From assembly GCA_032622095.1 (NCBI GenBank), contig CP136065.1, positions 157,237,577-157,301,576 on the forward strand: DNA of 64,000 nt, given 5' to 3'. The stretch is from Siphonodentalium dalli. Lineage: Eukaryota; Mollusca; Scaphopoda; Gadilida; Siphonodentaliidae. Below, piece after piece: positions 48,201-63,200 of the stretch (position 1 is the first letter of the stretch; every line of letters starts with the position of its first letter). The position numbers and the translations under genes are program-made. The notes below the pieces were generated by a model. The model saw nothing but the letters and a program-made list of their open reading frames with translations, made no database searches and was not told the origin of the DNA.

Positions 48201-51200
48201 AGATAAACTGATAATCTACTATCGGTGGGTGTGGCCCAAATGTTCGATGTGCATTTTGTGACTTTATTTGTATTCTTGAAGATATTTTCCCCTCAGAGTC
48301 GTCACCTGGGAGTAATGCTGAATCTCTAGGCTGCTTACTGGCCAGCGGCTCCAAGGACTCCACAATCCGTATATGGAGCACCAGTACTGGCAGACAGATG
48401 CGTTTTCTGAAACTACCAAGCGGGTTTCGTCGCCATGATGACCGAAGTAGAGCATGGGTTACTGTGTTCTGGCCCAAGACTGATCCAACTAAGCTATTGT
48501 CCAGCTCTCTAGGGTAATAAATAATTAGACTGCAGTTTTGAATGGCTTGAGTTATAGGATTTTCAGAACCTGGCATATTGTAAATTTCAACATTCCCTCA
48601 TGACAAAGTTATCTTGAAATACGGAATTCCCTGAGTGTAATTGCAATAGTGTTTTGGCGTATGCATATATAATGAATTGTATTGATAACGTTTTGTGATT
48701 TAGACTTGAGATGAATATACTATTGTTAATAGCATTTAATCGGTTATGATGAAGCCATTGCTATTAAGTGAATCTGCAACAGTGTGTCTATGATGAATTT
48801 ATCACAAAACACTACATATATACCCCCTAGTCCAAATATTCACAACCCTATCATTTGTCACAGAAAGTTGCCATTTGATTTCTACTTTTTCCTCATATTT
48901 TCAGTCCTGATCTGCTAGTGTGGAACTTGCAAAATCTGAGAGCCACTCATGAACCACTTGGAGGAAATATGAAACACACAAGGATGATCTTCAACATATG
49001 TGATTCCGGTAAAGATGGAAATATCATTTGTTCAACATCAATGGATAGACAGGTATCATCAAAATATGTCGTATTTTTTGGAAATGCTAATGGGTTAGAT
49101 CATGCTGTGATTTTCTACTCTGGCTTTCCACTCGTAGAGATCATATTCGACCAGTTCAAAACCTGGGAACTTTTTGAAGTTTTGACAGGGATGTATCATG
49201 TACCTTAAAATGTCATAAAAATAAGGTGGGGAATATATTTCTTAGTTATTTATACCTATTCCTTAATAATGTACTTCACTGTTGGTGATATCTTAACTAG
49301 AAATTGCACGATTTACCGTACTGACCCGGTTCAAAGCCCATGCCCGTGTTTAAGCCCACCCATATCTTTTGTCCAAATTCCATGCACAGGGGTATAATCG
49401 TGTTTAAGCCCACCCCAAATTTTGTTCAATTTCAGCGGTGGTAAGTAAGTATTTGCTAATGATTTCCCCAAATAAATAATTCCAATATAACGGTAAGTAT
49501 ATTCACAAACGATCGGTGATGGCGAGAATGCCATGAAAAATGGAAAGTTATACTTCGTAGGCAAGTGATAATATTTAATGAAATAAAATAAAGTGAATCT
49601 TAAAATCTCAATTGTTTATTCAATTATACTTCCCGGGGGAAATCAAACGTTAACATACATAAAATACAGAAGAACCCACTCGCTAACGGCATATAGCTTC
49701 AAAAGCCATGTGCGGCTATGCGCGTGCAATACTTTAAGCAAAGAGCACCTGTTCAACTACAGTACTGTAAAAACATATTTTTCGTGTTCAGTGACAATGT
49801 AGGTATGTTCCTACATGTGGCCAAACACAAAGAACTGGCTTCTTGGTTATGTAAACACACAGTGGGTATAATAATGGAGCTGAAGGGGGAACTTGTCATT
49901 CAACAACAATGTCTTCCAAACTACGTCAACGTTGTCCACTCGAAACCAAAATAAAGGTTATCAACATTAACATGTTTAAACTGCATTTTGTTCACGTTTT
50001 ACAGTATAAACAGTTCAGGAGCGATAACTCTAAATATTCAAACACGTGCTTTTTTATACGTTTTAGCAGAAATACAACTGCCTTTTGTCAGTACTTATAA
50101 ATAATTACGCTCACTGGCTTTTGTTAAACATGGAATAATAGCTACATCCTCTATGTGAACAATGGATCACGAATAAAGCGCCGGGTTTATTATTTTCCTA
50201 ATCGGATTAAGTCTGAGCATTGATATAAACTATAGACTATTATAAGGGATTTACCCATAACCCACACTGCCGCTTACCAAATAGTGTCATTTTAACATGG
50301 GAATTTTGGGCAATAAAACCACAAGACTTAAAAGTGTTATTATAATATTTTAATATTCACATTAAATTGAAAAATTACTTTCTCAAAGTAACTTATACTT
50401 ACCTTTACTTAATCTGGAAGCCGGGTATATTTCCCAAATAATCGGCGTTATCAGTTACTGTCCCGATTTCTTAGGATTTTTGGTTTGCAAAGGGCCATAT
50501 CCGAGTTTAAGCCCACTTAGATTTTTGAGCTCAAATAAAACAAAGGCCCCCTGGGCCTAAACGCGGGTCAGTACTGTAAGTGACTGTGAGTGATATTTGT
50601 TCTTGCATTGCTTGCAATTATGGAATTTCCTTCAGGTTATTAATTCAATGTTTATTGCGATATCAGCTCACAAAAGTCACACAAAAACTTGCAATCTCGA
50701 GCTTGGACCACCCCCTAATGTGAACTAGATTATTGGGGAACAAGTATTAACAAAGAAATATATATCCTGCCTTGTTTGTTTAATGTTATAATGTTCCCTG
50801 TCAGAACCACAAAAAGTTCCCAGGTTTTGTACTGGTGGAATATGATCTCAACGGGTGTTAACGAGAGTAGAGATTCGTAGCATTATCTAGGAGTGGGTCG
50901 GTTATGCATAAAGGTTTTTTTATTGTTTATATTTATGAACAAATGCGTCCAATAATAATTTATGCATTTATATAGCGTATTCCAGTAAATCAGCTCAAGT
51001 ACTCTTTACATGATTATGATCATAGCAGCTATGCAATAGAGTATCATGATTCTGCCAATATTCATCCACTTCCCATTGGGTACTCTGTTAACAAGAGACT
51101 CCCCAGTGACAGCTGTGATTTGGCAAACAGTTGAATTTGAACGCATAACCATCTATCACTATGACGTTAGAAGTGGAGCACTGCAACAACTGGACAATTG

Positions 51201-54200
51201 TGCCACATTCCATGTACCTAGAATTTAGTATGTCTCCCTTTGAACTGTGGATAGTTATTATACAAATCTGCAATTTTATATATATTGTCAAAGTAAGATG
51301 ATATCTTGTATTTACCTTCCAGGACTCATAATAGCTGTAATTATGCCCCGACCCCGGTGGAGGTTTGGGGTATATAGCTGAGGACTCCTTCAGGTTGAAA
51401 CTCATGTATAAATTATCAGATTGTTACCAGAGTTATGGCCTTTGTTGGGCTTGGAAAGTTGTGAATTTTCCACATATGAACATTTCATCTTGTAAATGGG
51501 GTGTAGATTTTAAAAATGGATTTTTTTGTTGTCATTTTATGCTGTGGTATGGTGATAGCACAGTTTGCGGGAAAGGATACCCACATACTACTGGGTTTTG
51601 TCGATTCAGTTTTAACACAGTTGGACTTCCTAATTTCTTGCAGATAGTTCTCTGGGATCTGGCCAAGAAAGAATCAATATGTAACATTCCATCTTGTGGT
51701 GGCTACGTGTACGTGGCGAAGGCTTCTCCTATTGATCCAGGTCTGTATCATTATTAGTTATCTTCGGCAACATTGTAGGTACATGGAGATTTAATACCTG
51801 AATGTTGATTTTGAACTCCGAGGCGGAGCCGAGGCTTTCAAAAAGAGACAACCAGGTATTAAATCTCCATGTACCCACGATGTTGCCCGAGATAACAATT
51901 TTGTCCCCACAGCAATAGACATGTCTCCTTAATTATACCCCCCGCAACGAAGTTAGGGGGGTATACTGGAATCAGCTTGTCAAGCCGTCCGTCCATCTGT
52001 CCGTGGACACAAATTTGGAGTTTTTCTGTCGTTTTTTGATAAATTTCCGTGAAACTTGGCACAGACTTCAACCACCATGGGAACCTGTGCACCTGCGATT
52101 ATGATGTCTATCGGACTTTTTATCGTGGAGTTATCCCCCATTCGTCGACTTAGAAAATTTTCGCAACATGTATAATTTTGTCCGAGCTTTTATTCCTACA
52201 TTTTTAGGTCAATTTTTTTTAACTTGGCACAGCTATTTAGTACTATGGGAACCTGTGCACCTGCGATTATGACGTCTGTCTGATATTTTTTGGTGGAGTT
52301 ATTCCCCTTTTTCGACTTAGAAATATTTTTGCAACATACATAATTTTGTCTGAGCTTTTATTCCTACATTTTTAGGTCAATGTTTTTTAATCTTGGCGCT
52401 GATATTTAGTACCATGGGAACCTGTGCACCTGCGATTATGATGTCTGCCTGACTTTTTTTTTTTAGTTATTCCTCTTTTTCGACTTAGAACATTTCGCAA
52501 TATGCATAATTTTGTCCATAGGTTTAAGATTAGGGTTAGGGTTGTGCACCTGCAATGGGAACTGTTATTTTATTATTTTAACTAAATGTTTACTGACATG
52601 TGAAACATCTTAGTATTTTAAAAACACGGGGGGAGGGGGGGGGGGGGTATCCTTAGTTCCATTGGGACAGTCACACCTCCAGTTTAAGTGTGTTTTTCAT
52701 AGGTTCTCCAATTAATTTGCACCAATCAAAATAATTCAGTAGCCGACCTAAGGATCCGGTGTCAGGTGATGTCAAACTGGGTGTGCGAGAGCAACATCAC
52801 GATTGGTGGAAACTGCCAGTTTAAGGCTCATTCATATACCCCCGATGTTTCATGTGCTCATATACCCCCGATGTTTTGCGCATGTTCTATTATACCCTGC
52901 TGTCAAGGGTGACAGGAGACATGGTGATTTAAATGTGGCATCAGATTGCTCGTTACAACTGGATATGGGGACAATGATTAATATTTGTCCCCTGAGAAAT
53001 GGATTAATAATTAAATGAGATATGTTCCTCCAATTGAAACAGTTTGTTTTCCACATGACAACTTTAATAATATATGGCGGAACAGGTTATGTTCAAATTT
53101 GAGTCCGGGCTGATGAAATTTTATGTACTTATGCTAGTTTTTCACTGAAAAGTTTGCCTCGCAAAAATAATAGAATAAATTGGCCTAACAATATTTACAT
53201 TTAACTTGTAAGCCTGTGCATTCTCTTATATATACGAGGCTCCATATGGGAGACTAACATGTATAAGAGAATGCACTGGCATAGGATCTTTAATGGTGCA
53301 CCATCATGAATGGGTTAAAACACTTTTTAGTGAAATATGCATGATGTCAAATATTTCTCTTGTGTTTTTTTTTTGTGGGAAATAATAATGAAATGTGACT
53401 TGAAAATGAGTTTCATAGAAATTCTTTTGTTGTTGTTGGAATTGCTGCCGGGGAAGAAATGGAACATCTTTAAGTATCCCATCAAGCATTTTTAAGTATC
53501 CCATCAATCTTTGCATTATAGGGAGACTTGCCATAGGAGTTGGGGATAACCACATCAGGCTTTGGAATCTGAACAGCAAAACAACAGCTTACGATGTCAC
53601 ATGTATTTGGCAGGGGATAAATTCCAAAGTTACAGCTGTATGTATTTACTATTTATTTTATTTGCCAATTATTAAAGATGGATTATCTCTTCATATAACA
53701 ATTTTGAAATAGTTTCGAGGGAACAAAATAATAAAAATGAATTGAAGACCCATGTTCGGAAACGATTCTATCAATTAATTTTGATTTTATTCCAGATATT
53801 TTGATTAAGTGGGACCGTTTATTGTTCTATTTTTAGAACCGACCATTTGGGTGATACCATATAGCAATAGAGATCATCAGGGCGTTCCCATAGCTATGCT
53901 CCAAACGTCAAATATCCCAGATTGATTGTTTGTATTGTTTTATTGCATAGTTATAAGCGAAAATGAGTCTAATTACATAATCAAATTTCTGGTCTCTGTT
54001 GACCACTATTTTTTGTTAGCTGACAAGCACACATTTTTAGACTAGAATATAATCAATATTAATCGATAGAAGCATTTCCGGACAGGGGTCTTCGATTTTG
54101 TCTAATATTTTATACCCTGGTAACTATATAACACATGTTTACAAAGAGATAGACCATAATTAATATCTGTGAAAGTTTTACAGAATCTTTGCTTACCTTG

Positions 54201-57200
54201 GATATTATTTGCCTTCCCCATTAAGAAACCAACCTCAGAATTCACTTCCGAATATCTTTATAGCAGTGTATTCTCAGGCAGATCCTTTTAATACCAGGAG
54301 TTGAATCTACATTTGCTTCGGCTAGCTTTGGTTTGTGACATTAACCACATGGATATGGTAAATCCTGAAAAGGTGTGACTTTTTTATGAAGGTCTATATA
54401 ATGTATATCTGAGAACACAGGTCCATATCATTCACCTTCAAAATGTTTGCTTTACTAAGTACTCATCAACGAGTTGTTCCCTAAGGAACTGTTCAGATAA
54501 TAAGTTCAAGAAACTACTGAAGTTCGTTCTTGAACTTACTATCTGAACATTTCCCACCAATGAATATGGATTCTTCTGCACTTGTATTATCTTTTTGTCT
54601 GCCTGTTGTTTGATTATAACACCTGAACATTCCTGCAGATGAATAATAGATCATTCCAATGTATACTGCTTATATCTGAATTGGATAATCCGTTTAGTAT
54701 CGAAAGGTCAATTGGGATCGGCTCAAATGTTGCAGTGGCGAGCCTGATTCTAGATTGGTCACTATGTAAGTTCAATTCCTGGTATATCACACTCAGGAAC
54801 CCATGCATGTTTCTGCTGGAAATCCACCAAACTGTGACAGTAGTGTATAAGATACTCTCCACACTTAACCCGGGTAAGATCAGATATGGATCGATCATTT
54901 AGGGATAAATAACACAATCTTCATTATGACATACTATACCTAGGTAAGATTTGAAAAGACCTGACATTGTACAAATAAGATATTTATATTAAAGTGATGT
55001 GAAACACTCCGGTAGGGTGATCAGATCGAAATGGAGAATACTCTTGTTCGAAGTAGTTATTTTTACAAATATTATATCTAAATTGACAACACACACCGTC
55101 ATTCTTATATATTAATTAAATACAGTGACTGCCGATGGCGAAATCGTTTCGTTAGTTTATCGCCGATAGAAGCATCCCGATTCGAGTGGTAAATATTTAC
55201 AATTTAGCTTAATTCAGACAATGTATTCTATGGAGTGGTACAGTCTATTTACTTGAGATTTTCGGTGATGTTGGTAAAATGCTACATTCCTCCTGTTGGC
55301 ATAGCACCTGAATACTAACTTACCAGTTTCACGCACCCGAACAAGTACATAATATGTCTTTAACGATATATATATTACCGATCAGATGAATCGGTGTCAA
55401 CAATGATGACTCAATGAAAGTCGCTGATGTAACAAAAGCTTAATCGAGTAAAGGTTTACTCAAGTGGAAACAAAGGAGAAATTGTGTTAAAATAATTGGA
55501 TTTTGACAAAGCTTGATACTTATTGTATCCTTCCGACGTGTGAGGTCTGAACTCAAACTTAATCTGGATAAATGCTTAATAGATATCTTGATAGCTAATA
55601 GAATAACAGCGTGCCACATACAGTGTTTCCCTGGAAAGGAACTTCAGCCACAATTGTTTCTCACCACACCATCATTGGATGTTTGAAGTCAGGAGTTGTT
55701 AAATTTTTCAATAAGTTAACAGCATAACTTATTGACGATGGGTGTAAAATTTCTATTTCTGCTATTTCGTAAGTCCTTTTTCTGACAGTTATCGTGGCAC
55801 CCAAAGAAGGAAAGTCTGCTTGCATATGGTCTGGAATCTGGACGGGTTGGAGTGTTTGCAGTTCTCACAAACAAGTAAGTGATACTAACGGTTTGCTAAA
55901 ATATACTTTATTATTTTGTACTGATACTAAGGCCTAAAAAAGCCCTTTAGTTATGCTCTGATAAAAATTAGTTTTGGTAGGCAGGTAAAACTCACCCCCT
56001 AATAGTTTCCCAATTGTTTCAACAATATAACACTTAGAATCAGAAGGCTGCTCAATACAGTGTATAAAGAAACAATCAACTCATTCATATTCTTCATTTC
56101 GTGACATATGGTCGGACTACTATTGGGAAGAGCCCAGTTTTCTGACATTGGCCACAACTTGGGCTGACCATCTTGTACCTCGCTCTTAGATGTTCATAGC
56201 TCATTCTAGAGTAAGAAAGCTTCAATGCCTTCTTGTTCGTTGTCACCACATGTTGATCAGATTGACTGGTCCTCGGACTTTCAACCTCATCAAAGCTCTG
56301 CATCCATCATCACTATTATTGACCGGTAGGGACCATTCATCATTTTGGATAACTGGGCAGAATAGAATAACTCATCCCAACTAGCTGAACTGATTTGTGC
56401 GTTTATTTCTGGTACCTGATTTCGACAAGATTTTGCGCCATTTTTAAGCACGAAAAATAACCATTACACATTCAATAAACTAACTGACATCCTACCCCGC
56501 TGGACAAAACAAGTGTCCAATGCCACCGCGGTGTACTTGCCGTTCGGCCGCGGTGTCACTTTGTGGAACCGCGGCTGAGCACCGCGGCCGAACAGCAAGT
56601 ACACCGCGGTCGAACGGCAAGTACACCGCGGCCGAACGGCAAGTACACCGCGGCCGAACGGCAAGTACACCGCGGCCGAACGGCAAGTACACCGCGGCCG
56701 AACGGCAAGTACACCGGGGTTAGATTCCTGGTTTGTATCGTCTTTTTTTCTCGAGTTTAAAACATGTTTTATTCGTAGAAATATACGAAGGTTAGTATTT
56801 TTAATTACAGGAAATTTAAATCCGTACATAATATCGGCTTTAAGGTCATTATGCAAATCACATTTATATTTAACCCAACTGTTTCAACGAGATCTAACGT
56901 ACCGGTAGATTTTAATGGAACTTTGTTGTCAAATATAAAAAAAAATTCATGCGTCGATCCTGTGCATGCTAGCACGTCGACATACACCTGTCAATCATCC
57001 AGGATTAGTTTGTGAGATTTTATTCTCTGCTTTAATTGGTTGGCTGTGGGAGGAGCTTACCGATATTTTGTTCTAATGTGGTATGCTTTGACACCATAAC
57101 CGAGATTTGGTAAATAAAATGATTCCCATGTTTTTATTAGATTTGCTATTATTTTTGAAAAAAAATATGATCAAATGAGCATATTAAATAAAAGTGTTAT

Positions 57201-60200
57201 ATTATCGATCCATATATGTGGCAAATCCATTGCCAAGTAAAAATTAATTGCCAGAAACTGAAAATACGCGACATTTTACACTTTGCTCGATCTATAAGTC
57301 CACGGTATTTGCCACCAGAGGATGGACTGAATAAAGATTACACAAACAATGTGTGTTGAAAAACAAATTAGAATTGTGATGGGACACGTGTATAAGGTCA
57401 AAAGGAATAATGCACACGTTTCCCCGAACGGACGCCCCGAAATTAGGGGTGGGCGGTAAGCTTTTCAATTCATTTAATGTTTTCCGTTTTATTATGCATT
57501 AACAAGCTATTGAAAATACACCATTTATTGTATTCTTTACCAACATTCCTAAATATAAGAATTTAGTCATCATATTCAAATAAAAAATTTCATGTTGACA
57601 AGTTTTGAAAACCACTAGCCCTGATCAGAAAATGCAGATAATTCGGGGAAAACCTCGCGTGCACAAACAACCATGCGGTCAATACGTCATGCATGCGTTT
57701 ATTACTGGTATAATTTATGTAGGAATCTGGATTTAAAAAACCAGACAGATATGACATATATTGACAAGTATAGTATCTCAACAAACATGCTTACTGTAAT
57801 AGAGTTTCATAAATAAATAAACATTGGAATACACAGCGGCGCCGTATACGCCAATAAAAAAAACGGAGAACCACGATTCTTTTGTTTTCGCAACGGCAGT
57901 ACATTCTCAGATATTCCCGTTTTGTTGAAGCGATGCGCTCTGGTACCGTGTTTCCCGAAAGCCGATTAATTTAGCACAATTCTAATGATCCCATGATCTC
58001 CCTCCCATATCCGATCTATTGCAAATTCACAAAAACGAACCACGTGGTCGCTTTTATTCAATGGATGTATAAACCATGCATGCCTCATTAAATTTTTATT
58101 TTGTTATATATCCATTATAAAGTATTGTTTACGTATATTGCCACAAAAAATTGAGTGAAACCCTCGATTGGGAGGTTGATAACCGCCGTTAATTTTGCGC
58201 ACATCTGTACATCTCAAATGCCAGGTGCACGCGATTACGTCAGCATTATTCAGAAACTGGGCGCGAGGAATGTAGCAATGACGTTGTTTGCTACATCGTA
58301 ACTGTTTGAGTTAACATGATTATGACATGTCACTTTCTCCTCGATATTCCCTTTCAAGTTTTATCAAAGTTCAATTGGCATGCTGTCGCAGTTTTGTCTT
58401 TAAAGTAACCACGGTATTGAAAGGATTTGAATATTTAGGTTCATAAAATCTTCGCGGGAGAAAAATACCTGATCACGCACAAACGCTCTTAAATTTATTG
58501 TTCATTCTGAAGACAATTCTGGCACAGATTTTTATACATTCAATGGACGGCAGTGAATTCCAAAAGGAGGTCCACATGGGTGGATGTTGTCAGTATATAA
58601 TTCAAACCAAATAATAGTTTTAATTAATGTAAAAAAAAAAAAATTTAACAAGAGAAAACAACATCACAATAACAAATATTTCAACATGGGCAAACAAACA
58701 GTTCAAAGTAGGATGCGACAATCCTTATTTTATAATCAGTCTTAAATGACAGCATAGTGATTCAATTCTCTCATGATGAGGCTGCCACGTGTGCACGACA
58801 TTCCAATGCTTATTTCTCAAAAAGACACGTGCTGCCAAATCTAGATGAAGTCTGTTGTCGGCAACATCACACTTCCGTGTCGCCTAATAATTATCAGTGG
58901 GAGCCTTTTCTAATCAGGATGGATTATGACACCTTGATTTTATGACAGTTTACTGGTGGGACGTACGTTGACTACTTAAAAGATTATCACACCTTGTCAC
59001 CAGACAGATTAACCCTCAAACATATAATAGATCGTCTGACGGACGGTATTTAGACAATGGCCTCAATCAAGCCTCATTTATGGTGCCCTCTTTGTGTTTT
59101 TCAACATCATTCCAAGAACGGCAAGTACACCGCGGTCGAACGGCAAGTACACCGCGGCCGAACGGCAAGTACACCGCGGCCGAACGGCAACTACACCGCG
59201 GCCGAACGGCAAGTACACCGCGGCTGAACGGCAAGTACACCGCGGCCGAACTGTAATCAGCCGGTGGAGCCGCGGTGTTGTTGCAGTTCGGCCGCGGTGG
59301 CAACGCAAACCGCACCGCGGTTAAGTGGACACTTGTTTTGTCCAGCGGGGTACTTGCAACATGTGATGAAATATTTCATATATGTAGAATATTCTAGCAG
59401 AATAGATGACACAAGTCCAAGTACTGCATTTTAAAGTGTATTCATACTCTTCGTTACTATATTTGGATTGATGACATAAATGATATCATCGGCTTCAATA
59501 TGGATGATGTTTTGTTCTGGTTTGATAGTTGTGTGCTCTTTACAGAGCAATGCCAGCATAGTGCATTGGATAGTGAAAATTTGTCTATATATTGAGGCAA
59601 GCGCAAATATTCTATATACCTCAGATAGGTACAGATAAGTCCCTCTGCAAAATCTGTAGTGCTAATTAGCTTGTTGAAGGGGACTAACCACATGTCCACA
59701 CTTGCTGTTTACATCATGATATTCACTTCTCTACTCCTGATATTTCAATATGTTCATTTCAGACCTCCAAGCATAGCAAACACCTACCACAAGGGAACAG
59801 TCTATGTTGTGTCTTGGGGTCCAAAGTGTGGAGTTGGAGGAGGTATGAACTTTTACAATAAAATTGTGCAGCAGAAACTCAACAATAAGATAGCACCATG
59901 GCTACGTACCTATGTTTTTATACGCCTTTTTTGAAAAAAGGTCGTATTATGTTATCAGTCTGTCCATCCGTCTGTCCGTCCGTCCGTCTGTGCGTCTGTC
60001 TGTCGAGTCGTCCGTCCGTTAACATTTTTGGTTTCCGACCGATAACTCCAGTGTATTTCCCAGCTAAAGATACAGGCCAAGTTCGAATATGGGTTATGTC
60101 CAATTATTTTTACATGAGTTAAGGCCCTTTTTCGACTTAGAATTTTACCGTCTGTTAACATTTTTGGTTTCCGACCGATAACTCCAGTTTGGATTATTTG

Positions 60201-63200
60201 ATCTGAACCAAAGTTGGTATGTGTCTTTCTCCCAGCAAAACACAGGTCAAGTTCGAATTCGGGTTCTGCCCGCCAATTTTCACCAGAGTTATGTCCCTTT
60301 TTTACTTAGAATTTTTGCCAATTTGAGGTTTCCGGATGATAACTTTAGTAAATGTGTACTGAATGAAATTAAATTTGGTATGTAGGTTTACTAGCACCAA
60401 AGACAGGTTTTTATGGGCAAACAACGGTCGTATCAAGCCCACACTTAGAGGAGGACATGAGGTCTACCGACCTTTTATTCAACTTAGAATTTGACCAATT
60501 TCATAACATTTTGGTTTCCGACCGATAACTCCAGTTTTTATTATTTGAGCTGAACCAAAGCTGGTATGTGTATTTCCCAGCTAAAACTACACGCCAAGTT
60601 TGAATATAGGTTCGGTCTAATTATTATTACATGATTTATGGCCATTTTTCGACTTAGAATTTGACCACATTTTGGCATTGAAATTAGGGGTATATAAGAT
60701 TTTCTTTAAATGTAAGCTCAAAGTATTATCTTATTTGCGATAGTACAATTCGAAATGGCTAAAGGGCGTATTTTGCCACGCCCTAGCGATGCTCTTGTTA
60801 AGAATTGCAGGAGAATTATTTTTGGGCGTGGATTTTCAAAATTTGCATTCGACGGGGCCCAACCGTGGTCGACCTGACTGTCCTATCCTAGGTTCTACGG
60901 ATCGTATATTTTAACCCTAGCGGAAACCCTGATGACATTTAACCAATAATTACTTGGTGTATTGGCATGTGTAGTCAAATTTGACACCAAAGAATGTTGT
61001 CCCACAATAAATTTCTGTGATCGAATTTGACATACATGCCTTTGCACCATGAAATGTCATTTGTGCATGTTCAAATGTCAGAATAACTGGCTAGTGGTAG
61101 ATGGACCTCTCCTTGTTGACTTAGCACCTGGTAACAAAAAGGTCCAGTGAGCGATCTACAAAAGAGTGAATAATAACACTGAACATTCATTTGGCAAACC
61201 TCGTCAGATTCCATACCATTTCAGACTCGGATTTAATACAACACCTTGATTGGTTCGAACTATATCACATTATTTTTAGCTGGGTGACTGTGTCAAGGAC
61301 AGGCGAGCATGTTTGAATTTAGTTGTATTCCGTCGATTCGTGGGTATGATAACATTTACATTTAACGTCATATTAAGCATTATTTAAGTTTTGTTTTATA
61401 ACAATGATATAGAATAGTCTTTAAAATATCTATATGAAATTACTGCATGGCCTAAATTGACTTGTAGACACAGCAAATAGCACTATTGTTGCGAGGTTCA
61501 ACATTCAACAATGGTACGTCTACGATATGCCGGCATTGTCAATAACAGACACCATGAATCGGTGCTATCAAAAGCATTGAAATCGGATGCTTGGTCCATG
61601 TTTCTGGATATTTTGTGATAAAGATCATGAACCATGCATAATTATTAGATCGATTAACTCGTCAAATAACAAAAAAAGTAATCGGGACTATTTTATGCGG
61701 AACGTCGGCTATATAGTGGTGAAACATTTCTTCCAGATCTGGATATATTATTCCGCGAAAAATGAATTATAATTATACCACAGAGCTAGACCTCAGAGGT
61801 CATAGGTCGAGGAGTCCACAGTGACTGAACGTTGTGAAAATGCTCAGCTACTGCAAGACGAATTGGCAGCCATGTATATGTAATAGCCATATTTAATGAG
61901 GATGCATTGCCTCCAAGTCTTGCTGTGGTATGGGGTTAGATTTGTCCCCTGACATTCTGTCTGAGGACAATAGTAAATACCCTCTCTGTGCGTCCATCTG
62001 GAACTTTGTCCAAGCCTATATTCTGTCATTTTCTGGTCAATATTTTTGAAAACTTGGCACATATATCAACCAGCATGGGGACCTGCGCACCTGCGATTTT
62101 GAGTTCGGTCGGACTCATTTTGGCTGAGCTATTGCCATTTTTCGATAGAAACGTACATCCTGGGACTCACCTTTTGTACGAGCCTGTATTCCGTCATTTT
62201 CCAGTCAATTTTAAACTTGGCACAGATGTCAACCAGCATGGCAACCTGCGCACCTGCAATTTTGAGTTCAGTCGGAGTTATTTTGGCAGAGTTATTGCCA
62301 TTTTTCCACATAGAAATGTGTTCTGTTTTTATTTTAGAGTTATTAACCCTTTCTCGACACATTGAAGATGTGCAACATATGTAGTGAATATGCACTTTGT
62401 ATCATATTGGTGTAATCAATTCCTCCTACAGTTTGTAGTATAGGGATCTGAAACCCATAAATCCTTCAAACCTGCCACCTTCATCGAGGGACAATTTTGT
62501 CAGTGACCTTTTATTAGAGCTAATTTCGCGTGCCGTTGGGTTACATGCAGCACTATTAAAGTCTTTAAATGAGTTACACACCCTCATAACGGTGTTATGA
62601 CTTTTGAACTCAGAAATACCTCCTCACTCAAGCATGCAAGCACTGAAGGGAGTAAATCCTTATCTCAAATCCGCAGTTGTATGTCCTGATCACACATGTA
62701 ACATTTCCCAGCAATCAACCTCAGTATTATTGACATACATAGAGATTATCACTACAGTGAAGTGATCTGAGTCTCCATATCATGGATCAGACGAGCTGCC
62801 GCAGGCTGCGAGCCTGATCCGGGATCTCACTTTCTCAACAAGACGTGATGTGGAGACTCAGATCACTTCACTGTAGTTATAATATGTTTATTATATGACC
62901 AATTGAACTTAAATCAGTCTTAGTTATTACAACATAACCTGTGATATTTCATGAGAAATTTGTAGTTATTTACGATTAACGAAACTGAGAACTATTTATT
63001 TTGTCAACAACATGTTTGTTGGAGTCCGAAGCCTCCTTCTGATTCAGACATTCATGGTATCGAATCAGATCATGATAGTATCATGAGCCGAGTAATCGGA
63101 AAACCGTCGCCAAATAATAGTGGTATTTAGTGAAAATAATGAGTCATATAATAAAATGTAATATGTCAGGGGGGAACTTACTTATTTTGAGGTGTTTATT

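Noticed and set aside
56464-59324. Arg/Thr-rich frames in the CCGCGG arrays
   Set aside because: Translations of a 22 bp tandem repeat in several frames; no conservation beyond the repeat.
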